DNA of 64,000 nucleotides, from contig NC_134463.1 in NCBI RefSeq assembly GCF_047948215.1, positions 59,269,701 through 59,333,700 of the forward strand, given 5' to 3'. The position numbers and the translations under genes were made by a program. The notes below the pieces were generated by a model, which saw only the letters and a program-made list of their open reading frames with translations, made no database searches and was not told the DNA's origin. This document shows, one piece after another, positions 11,401 to 24,210 of this stretch (within the stretch, counting starts at the first letter, position 1; every line of letters begins with the position of its first letter). Source of the DNA: Lycorma delicatula. Lineage: Eukaryota; Arthropoda; Insecta; Hemiptera; Fulgoridae.

Positions 11401-12107
11401 GAGTGTATACGTTAGGTATTAGTTAACATTCATATAATAAATCAAAAGTAAATCAAAAGATATAAGAAGAAAAAAGAAATTAAAAAAGCATTGCATAATT
11501 AATTAATCATCAAATTTAATTTAACCACAAAATTACATCAGCGTCACCGCATGAATAACAAACATTAAAGTTTAGTTTACATAGTCTACGATTTTAGTTG
11601 CAACATTAACATGTAATGAAGGTACATGTACGACGCTTGTGACCCCTTGTGGTTTTATAATAATGTTCTGGAGGATGCGGCTAATGAGTTTCAAATTTGT
11701 TCCAATTAAAACGTAAATTTTCTTGTATTAATCTCATTAATAATACAATGTACTTCGCTTGTAATTTTAATATTTTCGTAGATTTTAAAATCTTATATGT
11801 GTAATTTAGGTCAAATTGAGGTAAAATTAGCTATTGAGCTAAATTCTACGGCGCTTCGTAATTGTTCGTTCGATTTTTACTAGTCTTTTTAATTATTGTA
11901 GAAGAAGGGTTTTATAAATATCTGAAAACGTTTTATCTCTTTATAAGTATGATAATTAATTTTTTTCTTAAACTGAATTGAACTTACATTTTCATTAATT
12001 TATAAAATTATTGAACAATATTTATCAAATTTCTTTTTTATTTTTAACCGCCATAAAAAAAGAGAGTTCGCTTTTCAATCAGTATTTATTTTTTTATCTA
12101 TTCTTTT
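11401..12107. other. intronic AT-rich stretch, nothing recognised
   Basis: No exon or repeat recognised. Confidence 0.4.
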
Positions 12108-12229
12108 TTAGGTAGATTTCATTAGAAAGCTACCTATTGTAATGGGTACCATGATTCGACTTCCGAAAAATTTCGAAATATCTTCGGGTTTCACATCCCC
12201 CAGACCCCGAAATCACCATCAGCACAAAC

Positions 12230-12263
<34 letters not shown>

Positions 12264-12905
12264 CACTTTCTTGTGGACATGATAACTGCCGTAATTTTCC
12301 GTCAATCACTTTCAAAATGTTCCCTAAAAAAAACTCGACCCAAAATCTCGGTCGAGTTCGTTAACGGCCAAAATCGGACCATGGGGGAGGAAATGCGGTG
12401 GTTTTTTTTCGAAAAAAACAAAATATCACTATAACTTTCTTATTAAGTAAAATATCGAATTCGTTTAATGTTCTAACTATTTTTTGGATATGGGCCTAAA
12501 TCTTATTTAAATAATGTTTTTTGATATCACCAACAATTGGTCTACGGGTGGAAAAAAATGCGGTTTCGAAGACAAAAAATAATCATACCTCCTATAATAG
12601 ACACGGTATCGAATCGGTTTAAAGTGGTCGTTAGTCCTCTAAATATTACCTAAAAGTTTTGTCTGAAACGATTTTTGATATGACCAATCCTTATGGCAAG
12701 GGATGACCAAAATATTACTGGAATTGTAAGAAGATGGGGCTTGTCGTATGCTAAACATGTGAAACTTTTTTTCACATGCAACTATTGTCGTATTGAGTAA
12801 ATTTGAAGTTTTTCTGAACTTTAAGGTGGAAATCTTTTTTATCTCCTACTTAGCACCGGTGAATTCTACCTCCGCCTTCCGGCGTGCTGAAAGGGATTTT
12901 TTTTA
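12108..12905 (+). repeat. repeat R, copy 1
   Basis: About 790 bp that recur in the same orientation at 51183-51965. Shared landmarks in order: gaaagctacctattgtaatg, cacatcccccagaccc, cactttcttgtg, aatctcggtcgagttcg, aaatcggaccatggg, gtggtcgttagtcctctaaa, aagggatgac, ccttccggcgt. A (TA)n run at 12231-12260 lies inside it. No long frame, and no obvious inverted ends. It is a non-coding interspersed repeat of unknown class. Confidence 0.85.
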
Positions 12906-13560
12906 ATTTGTTGAGAAAGTTCCTTTGGTATTCGAGCTGTTATTTTTCACACCTTAGGAAAAAGAATTTCGTAAACAGGAATTTACATTATTTTGATGAA
13001 CAATTTAAAGTTTTATTTTCTCGTATTCTTCACTTAATATTGAATAATTACAACGGTATGATAGGTATTCTGCTACAGTAATGATGGCATTCAAACTAGT
13101 TTCAACCAAAATTTGAAGAACGTTAATTGAAATATTTAGGTAGAAATAATATCTCCTTTCGTATATCAAAGAACTTTTATTTTATAAAAACAGTAAGAGT
13201 CTCTAATCGTTTCTTTACATCTTTTTTATTTTTCAAAACGCATAAAAAATACATATTCCTGCAATTCTAAAGAGCTTTTGCTCTTGCTAAGTTCTCTTTA
13301 CATTGTTTTCTTAGTTTTTATTAATTAATGTGCAGGATTCTTATATTTGCGATTTTTTAAATAACTTTTTATCGTACGAGCAGTACTTTGTTAGACCTAT
13401 CCAAATATCAAAAGGTCAAGGGGATGAGGCTGTGAAGCAAAGTCACCCTCAGTATCTCTAGATTTCGTCTAATTAAGGTCGTGCTTTTTTAGGCAAATTT
13501 GTAGATAATTAAATAATAATATTTGAAAAAAAAAGTTGCCAAATCGCACCCCCACCCAAA
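12906..13560. other. intronic AT-rich stretch, nothing recognised
   Basis: The 65-codon frame starting at 12884 overlaps the end of repeat R and is not credible as a gene. Confidence 0.4.
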
Positions 13561-13586
13561 AAAAATGCTCTGAAGTAAGGCTATGT

Positions 13587-13598
13587 TGTGACGTCACA
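13587..13598. promoter_or_regulatory. palindromic CRE-like site (TGTGACGTCACA)
   Basis: A perfect 12-bp palindrome containing the ATF/CREB consensus TGACGTCA. It lies before a GC-richer block (13640-13860). Only the motif itself is visible and no function is shown. Confidence 0.35.
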
Positions 13599-13654
13599 GG
13601 TTAGCGGTAGAATTAAATAAATAAATAATATTTAAAGTGTAAAAAAAATAACTC

Positions 13655-13745
13655 GATCTGGCTGGTTCTCGAACTAGATCGTCCGGTTGACTCGGTACCT
13701 GGTGCGTTAAGCCTTGAGGATACACCAGCTGCCGACCGTACAAGC
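13655..13745 (-). repeat. possible tRNA-like/SINE head
   Basis: On the minus strand the GC-richer block reads ggtcggcagctggtgtatcc, with paired words ctggtg and caccag. A box B-like agttcgagaacc lies about 55 nt downstream. It does not fold into a clear tRNA by eye. A SINE relic is the most likely reading. Confidence 0.35.
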
Positions 13746-13860
13746 GAAATTTGTTTTATGTAGGTTGTGAAATTACATTATTTTGCGTAGTGCCGACCGT
13801 CGCCGCTCGTACCGCCACACCCGCGTGAATTAAATAGGGTATGCGCGCGCTCGTGGTTTA

Positions 13861-16265
13861 GTTAGAATCGTTGAATTAAATAAACGGAAGAATATTATAT
13901 TTAAATAAAATGATAAATATTTTTAATTAAGTTTTGTGTGAATGTATGTGTAAGCCGTGCATCCGAGACAACTGTGTTGTCAGTGTTTTAGTGGTTTTAA
14001 TCTCTTTTTTTTAAATTTGGTTTGGCCTTTTCATTGCAGTTATTATTTTTTTTAACTTTTTGAAGAATTCAAAAATAATATTAATTATTATTTCTTATAA
14101 TCTGTTATTTGGATAATCATATTTTTATGACATTTTTAACCTTGCTGGACAAATTTAGGTTTTTAGAACAAATCTTAGATTTTTTTCGTAATAGCTTTTA
14201 GACTGTGAATTCTTTACTATATAGGAAAAATATTTTAGAAAATTTATTTCTAGATGTATATTTACTATAAAAAGTTGTAGTAAATATTAAATTTAAATTG
14301 ATATGGTTGTAAACTATTTTGAAGATCTTAATTATTCAAAAAATTCAGTGGATTATATATTATTATATGCTGATAATTTACTGTTTATCTGGACTCGTGT
14401 ATATATATACTCGAGTTGTTTTTAAGAACCATATATCTTTAATTGGTCTGCTATTTACTTTCTTGAGGATAAAATATCTCTTAACAGTAATTTTCTGTTC
14501 CTATCCTAGAAAAATTGCTCCAATTTTCATAGTGATTATGAACGAAATGGGCCTCTCTTGCTAGGAGGTTGCCTTGCGTTTCCTGTGGGTAGTGGATTTA
14601 TTTTTTCTGTATCTTGCTTTCTACGACAGTCGATTTCCGAGATCTTTAGATTTTGTGTATTTTTAGTGTTATCTGGAAGAAAGCAGTTTGTGGATCATAA
14701 CGGCTGAAGCTCTTTTTCCGAATAAAGTCGAGCGTTCTTATCTTTCCTAAAAAGAAAAAATACAAACACACTATTAATATTACACAAGAAGGTACAATTA
14801 ATATAAATACTGAGAATTTGTTGAATTGGTCATAAAAAAATTGGAAAATGATTCGGTAGTTTAAAAATAATATCGAATAAATAACATTATTGAACGTATC
14901 GTTGTAGAAGGCATCTTATGCAAATATTACAGATAATACTAAATAATGCAAATAATACAGATTTTCATCGCGTACTATTTTATGTATATTTATATACATA
15001 TTTATGAAAAACTGATCGAATTCAGTTATTAATTCGTGTGAAATTGATTTCTTATAATCTTGATGGTAATATCATTTTTATGAAAGCTTTACCAGCTTTT
15101 ATTTTTCTTTTTTTACAGGAAGCGAACAATTTCGCTTCCTCTAAACTAATTTAGAGTGAAAATTACATAAAAAAAAAAATTTTATTTTACATTCTACTAT
15201 CGTGATTTCTAAACCTGTGGGCTTTTTGTATTATCTTCCTGGTAAAATCGACTGGAGATTATATATCGGTTTAGGGAATTTAATAATGATTCCACATACT
15301 TTACGTGGTACAAAAACTGTAAATAAACCAATTATAAAATTTAATTTTTTTTTTAAATCCCAACGTTAAAAAATGAAGTAAAAAAATTAAAAATAATAAA
15401 ATGAAAATGACTGAAAATCTTCGGGGGAATATAACAAACAATTTTGTGAAAAACCAACTCGATATCTGCAATAGGTGCCGAGAAAATCGTCAACATACTC
15501 CGCATAGATAAACTACACAATAACCCCCTTTTTTCGTTTCCCTACGTTCAAGGGTTAAATATATAAAAAGGATAATCGAAAAGATAAGGAATATACAGGT
15601 AATAAGTAATTTGAGATAAAAAAGAAATTCGAAATAAAGATTAATGAAAAAAATAAATAAACATTCAGAGATTTTAAATCTTTTAAGATATTATTTCTCC
15701 TATCTGTAAATAAAACGTGCATAACAGTATAATTTACTATTGATCATAACGAGGAGATAAATTAGACTTCTGCTGTGAAGTGATATACGAGTTTATTGTT
15801 AATGACTTCACTGAAAATTAATAATAAATGTTAATAAGCTTAACTCGTAAAATAATTAATATAATTAAATGTTACATTATAATACATGTATGTGTATATA
15901 TAACACATACCATTCATATTTTACAAACGATGTAAATTTAATCACAATTGCTTACTGCGACCTATTTCAAACTAACGTATATTATTATACTATAAACATT
16001 TTAATCACAAAATTAACTTTGATTTATGTAACTTAGAGTAATTACATTACTAAATCCTATACGAGAATGAATTTAGTTGTGGAAAGCATATCGGTTCTAT
16101 GTATACTTTGAACAAACCTGTTAATCCGTTCGTTTCCTCAAACCATAAATTCAATTTATATATATAATATGTATTATCACATCTGAGGAAGGTAAATATT
16201 TTCATCTGACAATCCTGACCTAAGATAAATATTAATAATAAGAGAAGATATATATATACCGGGTG
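13861..16265. other. intronic AT-rich stretch, nothing recognised
   Basis: About 2.4 kb of AT-rich sequence with no exon, RNA gene or recognised repeat. Short open frames here are low-complexity. Confidence 0.45.
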
Positions 16266-16600
16266 ATATTCAAATATGGAAATAACTTTATATTGCACAT
16301 GTGAGAGTTATTTGGAGCAAGAAAGAATGGGGTTCTAAATAGTTTTTAAAAAATCTGCATTATGGTGAGTTTTTCATTTTTGTCCGCCGTCTTGGATGTG
16401 CCATATCGAATAAAATATATTTTTTTTTTAGGTAGGAAAGTGAAGATATGACACATGATTTCGATTTAAAATTTTACAAGCAAAACAATGGTTGAACCTG
16501 TTTTTATGTTAATGATTTCGTTATCGAGTTATAAGCATTCAAAGTTGCAAATTACGGAAAAATCTTGTAATATTAAAAAAAGGTAAAACGCGCTGCATGA
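16266..16600. repeat. possible interspersed repeat (style only)
   Basis: The text (accgggtgatattcaaatat, gtccgccgtcttggatgtg, gttatcgagttataagcatt) looks like non-coding transposon sequence common in insects. No second copy is present in this window to prove it. Confidence 0.3.
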
Positions 16601-16973
16601 ACAATTTTATTGCATATTTTATTTATAATACATACAATAACGATCTTTAAGCAGTGCTATAACTGATGATAACATTAAACAATAACTAATAATTGAAAAC
16701 ATAAATTAAATGACTATATCAACTGATATTATTTTCTAAATAAAAATTAACTTCCATTGTTAATATCAATTGGTATTTTTTACTTATCATAAATGAAACA
16801 AATAAGCTGGAAACACATCTTCATTTTTACTAGCACTATCAAATTTTACCATTACAAGTATGTTGAAGTAAAAATGTGAAATGAGGAGTTAATAAGTCGC
16901 ATTGTTTCAACGTAATACAAATCGCATTGTAAATTAACAGCTGAGTACTCAAATAAATTTGTAATACATTTTT

Positions 16974-17597
16974 ACTTCCTTGTACGAAGTTGAGGAATTA
17001 TTGTGATTGCGTAAAAAAAAAAAATTTCGGTTTTCAGATTTCAACGGAATCCCTGAATCCATTTCGACTATTTCGACTTGACGTCTGTCCGTACGTATGG
17101 ATCTCGCATAACTCAAAAACGATTAACCATAGAATGTTGAAATTTTTTATTTAAGATTGTTGTAGCACCTCCCCTTTTGATTTTAATTGACTAAAAAGTC
17201 CAAAAAAGCCCAGAATCCAAAAGCAGTAGTAGGTTATCGTTGAGAGCTTTTCAACGATATATCATAAGTGGTACTTATTGTACTTTTTCCAGAGTTATAG
17301 CCAAATAGAATTTTAATTAATGAAATATTTGAATCTTACAAGGGGAAGGTACATCGATTGGAATCAGACTTCATCTCCTTTTTTTTAACTTTTTTTTTTA
17401 TTTAAATATATTGATTTATTTATAATTATTAATGTCTGATTGTAAAAAAAAATTACAATAAATAATAATTCAATAACAAAAAATTGAAAAAAAAAAAAAC
17501 AGAAGTTCGTGTATCGATTAGTTCGATACACGAACTAGTATCTGTAATTCAATAGGCGAACAAGGAAATCATGCGGTGTCTACATCAGATTTTTTAA
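16974..17597 (+). repeat. repeat K copy with a private hairpin in place of its 3' interior
   Basis: Starts ttacttccttgtacgaagtt and ends gcgaacaaggaaatcatgcg plus gtgtctacatcagat. The inverted words acttccttgt.../...acaaggaagt at the two ends are shared with the other K copies. Between about 17490 and 17545 the expected K text is replaced by a perfect hairpin, listed separately. Confidence 0.88.
17504..17536. repeat. perfect hairpin, 14-bp arms, 5-nt loop
   Basis: agttcgtgtatcga (17504-17517) pairs with tcgatacacgaact (17523-17536) around the loop ttagt. It is absent from the K copies at 48.5 and 50.5 kb. Confidence 0.95.
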
Positions 17598-18715
17598 GTA
17601 GGTATTTCCAGCTGATTTGTTTTATTTAAAATCAGACAATATGTAAAACTGAATGAAGTTTTTTTTATAGCTTTGGAAATTATGAAGAAATTTTTTTCGC
17701 AGTATATTTTTTCTTTAAACTTAGCATAATAAAAATAACATTTTTGGTGAATTCGATCTGTTATGCAGTCTTTATACAAAAAATCTATGTACAATCTATA
17801 CATTTTGTAGTGTTTTCTCGGCGGGATTTTTATTAGCGTATTACGTATACTGACAGTATTGTTGTATTTCATAACTAAATAACCTGTATAACGTTTTACT
17901 TATAATCTTAAGCTTTTTAAATGCTAAAACACACAAATATTCTACATTTGATTAGCTAAACTAGAGTCCAGTTCATTGATAATTAAAATTACCAATTATA
18001 ATTTCAATTAAAATTATCAGTTATAATTAAAGTTAGTATCTCTGTGTATGCTATCTCTTGAAAAAGCTGTGGATTGATTATTAGCGTTATGTTGTATATT
18101 TGTCACTTGTTTATTTTGGTTAATTGCATATTTAATGTATGGGTCGATAAACTTACACAACAATATTATTATTGTTGTGTCATTAATAATAATAATAATA
18201 ATACGGAGAGACGTCGATTTTCCCGATATCCAACCGTCCGGACTGTTTTCATCCGCATTAGACAATCTAAAAAAATAATTTATTTATATATAAAACGTAC
18301 CGTAACCGGTCCAGGTATTTATGTGGTCTTTATTTTTAATTTAATTAATCCATTCCTGCCGAAAATAGTTGTTAAATATTCAATAAATAGTAAACTGTCG
18401 GTCCTCCTAAAAATTCTAAACCGGGAGAGGAGAATGAGAAAAAATTGACTGATTATTAAGCTATTAATAAGGCATTTCTTCGTAATATTTTTTCTAGCAT
18501 CTCAAGAATGTAAAGTCGTATTAGATTAAAAAATAATTGAAAAAGCAGTTTTGTTATTAAAAAAAGAGATTCCAGTAATGGAATGAATTCCGATAGGTTT
18601 ACACAAAAGTGATGAAGTAGTAAATAAAATATGATTTCCTTAAGTGTTTATAGTAATTAGGAAACAAATCTGTTATTAATACTTATCGGAAAAGATATGA
18701 AGCAATCTGATATAA
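17598..18715. other. intronic AT-rich stretch, nothing recognised
   Basis: The overlapping frames at 17594-17872 and 18017-18448 show no motif, and all contain low-complexity runs. Confidence 0.4.
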
Positions 18716-18905
18716 AAAATCTGATGTGGACACTACAAGACTTCCTTGTACGAATATTAAATTACATATACACATTTTTAAAAAATGAAAGGTTCATAAA
18801 ATTTTATTTCATTAATAACTTGTTGAATTCTAATTTATCGTAAAACTTTTTTTATAGTCGGAGCTTAATAATTATTAATAAATCAAACATGAACTTTATT
18901 TATAC
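18716..18905 (-). repeat. repeat K, 3'-end fragment
   Basis: Reading leftwards it has the K 3' text: ttattaatgaaataaaattt, acatttttaaaaaatg inverted, then gtacaaggaagtc and the closing gtgtccacatcagat. Confidence 0.7.
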
Positions 18906-19479
18906 AATTAAAATTATTACAATTGGTATACATTAACTGTAAATAATTAACTTTTAACATCATTTTGTGTATATATGTTAATGATGAATTAAATAAGATA
19001 AATATATAGAGGAAGAAAACATTAAGACCAAAGAAATAATAAAAAGATTAATAGAAGATGATGAATATAAAGAGAGAGAAAATTTGAAAACCAAAGAACG
19101 GGTACACAAATTAAGATCAGAAGAATTATATCAAACCAAAGAGCGATTAAATGAATGGCAACAAAAAAAACAAATAAGTGAAATGATGATAAACCTCGAC
19201 TTAGGGAGAATATTTTCAGACAATATCAGAGAAGTAACGAACTAATAGGTAAGAATCTTTTGCAATTTATTACAGATGGGGCAAGTATGCCTCAGTGTAT
19301 ATGTTGTTCTTCTGAGGGTGTATTTTTCAGTCACTGTAGTTAACTTTAATGTGAATAAAATTAAACAGAAATTTCAGAATAATTAAATAAAATTAAACAG
19401 AAATTAAAGTAGAAAATCCATAAATAATGCGATTCTAAATTATAATTTTCAATTAATATTAAATAATCTGATGTTTCAC
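18906..19479. other. spacer between two K fragments
   Basis: AT-rich, nothing recognised. It could be unrelated DNA or a decayed K interior. Confidence 0.35.
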
Positions 19480-19775
19480 CAAATCTATTACATATACATA
19501 TATGTAATAATGCCTATTAAATTACATATGCACATTTTTAAAAGTGCAGGAAATTTATTTCACTAATAACTTTTGAGTTTTTTCATTTTTTTTTTTTTTA
19601 TTGTTATTATTGAATTATTTATTTTTTTTTTTTTACAATCGCGGATTAATAATTATTAATAAATCAATATATTTAATTTAAAAAAGAAAAGTTTAAAAAA
19701 AACTTTAAAAAAAGATAAAATAAAAAAGGAAATGAAGTCTGATTCGAACCTATTATCCTTCCCCTTAAAGATTAA
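19480..19775 (-). repeat. repeat K, 3'-half fragment
   Basis: Inverted K landmarks: tattaaattacatatgcaca, attattaataaatcaatata, tgaagtctgattcgaaccta and ccttcccctt. The 5' half and the extreme terminus are missing. Confidence 0.7.
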
Positions 19776-22429
19776 AATGCTTCATTTGACTTTTGATGTT
19801 GTAATTTTCTGCTATAATTATTAGGTTTATTATTGTGAGAAAATTATTACTTAATTTGATACTAATTTACAGTACTAGAATTAACAATAAATATAAACAA
19901 TTAATATATCATCAAATTGAACGGAAAGTGGTGTACATGAAAACAGACACAATTACATCAATTTTCTGCCATAACTTGACCGATTTTAAATATAAAATGT
20001 CAGTTTTTTCAAAATGAAAGGCTTAATATTTTAGCACGTGACATACATTTTGTTAAGACTTATATTTATGGAGATATAACGGATTGAATAATAAAAATAG
20101 CCTTTATTTTGTAATTTGCGAAGGTATTTACGTCCTGATTTTTTGCTAATTTTAAAACTTTATTACCAAGACGCTTTCCAAATATTAATGTGATTCGTCT
20201 ATTCAGATATAAATTTTTATATAAAAGTAATAAAATGGTGGACAGGGAGAGAACGAAGGAGAAATTGATGCCTGGTATAAGTAAAACTGTTCGTCACAAA
20301 CTGCTTGAATTATGCTAATAAATATTATGTTAATTAATTTTTAATTGTTAGCATGTATAGGTTAAAACAGGATTAAAAACTTCATTACTGACGATGACCG
20401 AAGAATCAAAATGACTCTGAATATATTAATGATCAGCTTTTTCATACCATCTTATAAGGTCCTTTTCTTAATTATCTCCTACTACCTTGTCATATATTCA
20501 GGTAGTATATAAAGAAGTTACACTCAGAATCGCATAAATTCGGTGAACTAGGGGAACTGATTTAGATCCTTTAATAATTTTCATTTATTCCTTGCCTCCC
20601 GTCTGTAACATTATTTTTTTAGGATATTAATCTCATCGGAATTAATTTTTTTTTAATCTAATAAAATATACTTTTAAATAAAAAAAGAATTTTTTAAATT
20701 TTAAATGCCACCCTTAAACTTAATTTTCTGCTATATTCGAAGAGCTAGAACCTTATGTAAATACGATTATTATTTAACAACTTGCTTAATATTCCAATAA
20801 AAAATGTTATATATTACTCTTCTTTTTTTTAATGAGTTTTTTTGTTTCCTTCATGCTGATTTTGTGCTCAAAAAATTTAAATTTCTTATTAAAGAAACAA
20901 CTGGGAATATTTTAATTTAGTCATTATTGTGCATCTAGTTTATCTGTAAGAACATTTTTTAATATTCATCAGGCATATTCCTTGTAGTTTACTGTATACA
21001 TAAAACAATATATTCGCAGGTTTTTATTACATTCTTGGTCATCTAACAGATTGCAATTTTATGAGTGTACTTCCGGATTATCATTTCATTTATAGCGTAT
21101 TGTTTTACATAAATGGAAAATTACGTTAATATCTTATTCAGTTGTTAATTTTATTACTGCTGTTAAAGTATAAATTTAACGATTATGTTAGAATAATATA
21201 CTTCCGGAAATCGTACATTGTAGAATATTTTCTAGTTATTTTACAGGCTTATAAAAGTATTTTTATTATTAGTAAAAGTGGCTTTTAATAACAATATTTA
21301 AATTCGTGTAAAAGTTCTAATTTGGCGTATCACTTCTTACAAAGGTGTGCCCTTTTGTAAGCGTAGTTCGATTAGCAAAAAATTTACCTAGTTTGTAACA
21401 TAATTTTTAAAATATTGTAAAACTTTTGTTATTATCCAGATAAAATTAAAATTTGTATATTTATTAAGAAATCATGTATTTAAGTTAGTTGCAATAAATG
21501 TGCCTTATTTTTGAGCCGGGAATGGACATTTTAAAATTTAAGATTTTATTTTTTAAATGCCTCTCAAAAAAGAAATTTAAAAATACTGCTAAACGTCTTC
21601 AAAATTATACTCATAATGATTGTAATAATAATAGAAGAGATGACACTAGCCGTTTCAAAATTATCTTTATGAATCAGCATGGAAAAGTGATTATATTCGT
21701 TTTTATTTTTTTTAAATAATTATAAACAATAAGTTACAAAAAAGCTTTTTGATGATCAAAAATAATTTTTTTTTTATACGTTGTGCAATTTATATATAAT
21801 TTACAAAGTGTCTCAGTAAGAAATTGGGGAAATATTCATGATATGTTCAACAAAAAAAAATTAATTAAAAAAATCGTATAAACATGGGTTCAAACACGCT
21901 AGCGAAAAATTTTGTCCAGATTTTTGCTCCAAGATAATAACTCATATTAAAATTGTTAGGAACATAAATTATCAGATAAATTTGATAGATTCGTATGGTA
22001 TTTGACCTGTAAAAAACAATAAAACAGGGAAAAAGTGTATCTTTAGTAATATTTCAGAAAATTATTGTAAAACACAAAAACTTAGTGTCACAAAACACAT
22101 TTTTTTAATGTTGACGTACAATTACTTCAGCGTTAGTGTTAAAATAAAAATTATACAGAATTCTGGGAAAATCTATGCAACGTCAACTGAATATGACGCG
22201 TTTAAGCTTTAAGAAATTTGACTTTTATTAAAAAAAAGTACATTGAAATGTTGTAGAAAAATGCTGTATTATAATTTTACTGTTAACAAGAATTTTTCAA
22301 TTTAGGAAACTGTCTAGAAAAAACTATTAATGAAAAGAAAAGTTAAACATTGTGGTAGTATAATAGCTGTTAGGCGTAGTTCAATTATTCATTTTCTTTT
22401 TTTTATCGTGAAACGTCTTTGAAATCACA
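19776..22429. other. intronic AT-rich stretch, nothing firmly recognised
   Basis: A block from about 21790 (acaaagtgtctcagtaagaa, gggttcaaacacgctagcg) has the look of a decayed transposon but has no second copy here. I see nothing else. Confidence 0.4.
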
Positions 22430-23080
22430 TCGTAAGATACGGGTACTAGAACAAATATTTGTGGCGTAACGAAAAGGTCTATATCGTCCTACCTAAATAA
22501 CTCCCTAACTGTTAGTCTCAGAGACGTGAATACGATGTCATTTTATAACTTACATGGTCAGCTCGCCGATACGACTGAGTTTGCGTCACTGACAAATGGT
22601 TTGGCGGGGAGGAAGCACAGCGCAGATCGGCCAAAACTGGCGCTCTTGCTTATTTCTATTCAGTGAACCTCACGACTTAGTCGTGATAGCGCTGTAATTT
22701 GTGTGTTTCTATTTAAAATTTGTCGAGATAGATAGATTTATGTAATAATAAGTGTATTTTGGGCAATATTTTACCTGTAAAAAATTAAAGTAAACATGTA
22801 AAAAAGCATAAAAATTCAATATGTCAGCCTCAGCCCGAGCAAAAGCCAGCCGGAAATATATATTACGTATGTCGTTGGAGAGGGGAGGTTATGGGCCACG
22901 CATAGTTACCCCAATGTCCGGTGCCGAGGAGCGAAACTGTTTCGGAAGCGTCGCAAAGCTGGCACAGCGCGCTCAGTGAACGACGCCGACGGCGCGAGCA
23001 CCTCTACCGCTGTCAATTATGCCTTATCTCTCTTACTTCTCATATCACAGACCGATGTTGAACAAAATTGTCTTCGAACA
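22430..23080. other. GC-richer island of unknown nature
   Basis: This block contrasts with its AT-rich surroundings. It contains cacgacttagtcgtg (7-bp arms) near 22673 and a 52-codon frame at 22821-22979 beginning MSASARAKASRKYILRMSLE with a dense GC run to its stop. No family is recognised. It could be a first exon or promoter of a nested gene, a solo LTR, or a LINE 5' region. Confidence 0.4.
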
Positions 23081-23086
23081 GCTTAG

Positions 23087-23180
23087 TTGAAATAAATATC
23101 ATGCATCATTCAGTGTCTGTTTTATGTTAAAATTGAAATAAATATCGTGTACCATTTAGTATCTGTTTTATGTTAAAATT
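23087..23180. repeat. two tandem 46-bp units
   Basis: ttgaaataaatatc...cagtgtctgttttatg...aaaa occurs at 23087-23132 and again at 23133-23180 with a few differences. Confidence 0.85.
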
Positions 23181-23799
23181 AAATTTAGTATGTAGTCAAT
23201 GTCTCTTTTTTTTTATTTCAATCCAATACACTAAAAGTAACTCACTGACGTACAGACCGACCAATTTATCTGTAAAGTTGGCCAAATGAAGGAACTAAAA
23301 TTTTCCATTGGAGACTTGCAATTTTGTTAAAAAATAATACGATTGTGGCTCTCCCACACCACAGATAAGTTGCTTGGTCTGTAGCTCGGAATAACTTCAG
23401 CCAAGCTCTGTAAAGTTTCACGTTAAACTAACGACCGTGCGCACCGACACAGCTTCATCCGATTCTTTTCCCGGCTCTACATGAGGGAAAACAAGTCAAA
23501 AAATCAATTTCTGAGATTTTAATAAATCTTGACATTTCGAATCCTTAGTAATTTATTTAGACAAAAAAATAAACATTTTTCCGGATGTTTGAATGTACGT
23601 ATGTTCATACGTACAAATGTATGTGTGACGTATTTTCTTCCTCGCTAATATTCAGAGTGGATGAATTAATTTTGTTTAAAATTGACCAGATATCCATGTA
23701 TGAAACATTTATCATAAAATTTTGTTCAATTTCTTTGAGAGGTTGAGGAAAATTTGCGAATTCTTCGTTTTGAACTTTTTCCTTTTTTTTTTTTACGTA
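23181..23799. other. mixed-composition spacer, nothing recognised
   Basis: The part at 23340-23490 is GC-richer and may be decayed coding sequence, but I cannot name a family. Confidence 0.35.
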
Positions 23800-24210
23800 C
23801 TCCCCCACAAAGTGGGGGAGTGTCGGACTCGTACAGGTTCGGCTAAATGTTGTTATCAGAACCTATGTGTGCCCGTACCCTACGGACTAAAACTCCTATT
23901 TCACCGTATCTCCCCACCCGAGGCCGGATTAACAGTCAAGCATAACACAACCTCGGAGGTGACTTTTGAGCTCAGGGTGTCAAGAGTCTCTGTGCCTCAT
24001 CACCAGCACCCATCCGCTCAGGTGCAGACGAGTGATGGCTCCGCAGAGGGCTGTCCTTCACCCCTTCGCTCTCTGTTTAGTTTACGTCTTTTGGTCTTCC
24101 CAACCACCAGTAGTGTATGTTACAGGTCAGTTCTCTGTTCTGTTGGTTGCCTCTAGCTCCTAGAGTGAAGTGGCCAGTCCAACTATGTTGGCCAGGTCCA
24201 TTAGTAGATT
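23800..24210 (+). repeat. GC-rich dispersed repeat, copy 1, headed by a hairpin
   Basis: Begins at a hairpin (ctcccccac/aaa/gtgggggag, 23800-23820). It shares with 36290-36360 the text gtgcctca...ccatccg and gctccgcagagggctgtcc. The open frames across it (23722-24163) have no recognised domain. The composition and style resemble the 5' region of an insect non-LTR element, but this is inference. Orientation is arbitrary. Confidence 0.55.

Noticed and set aside
23722..24163. 144-codon and 65-codon frames
   Set aside because: They cross the boundary between AT-rich DNA and the GC-rich dispersed repeat and have no shared protein with the copy at 36 kb.
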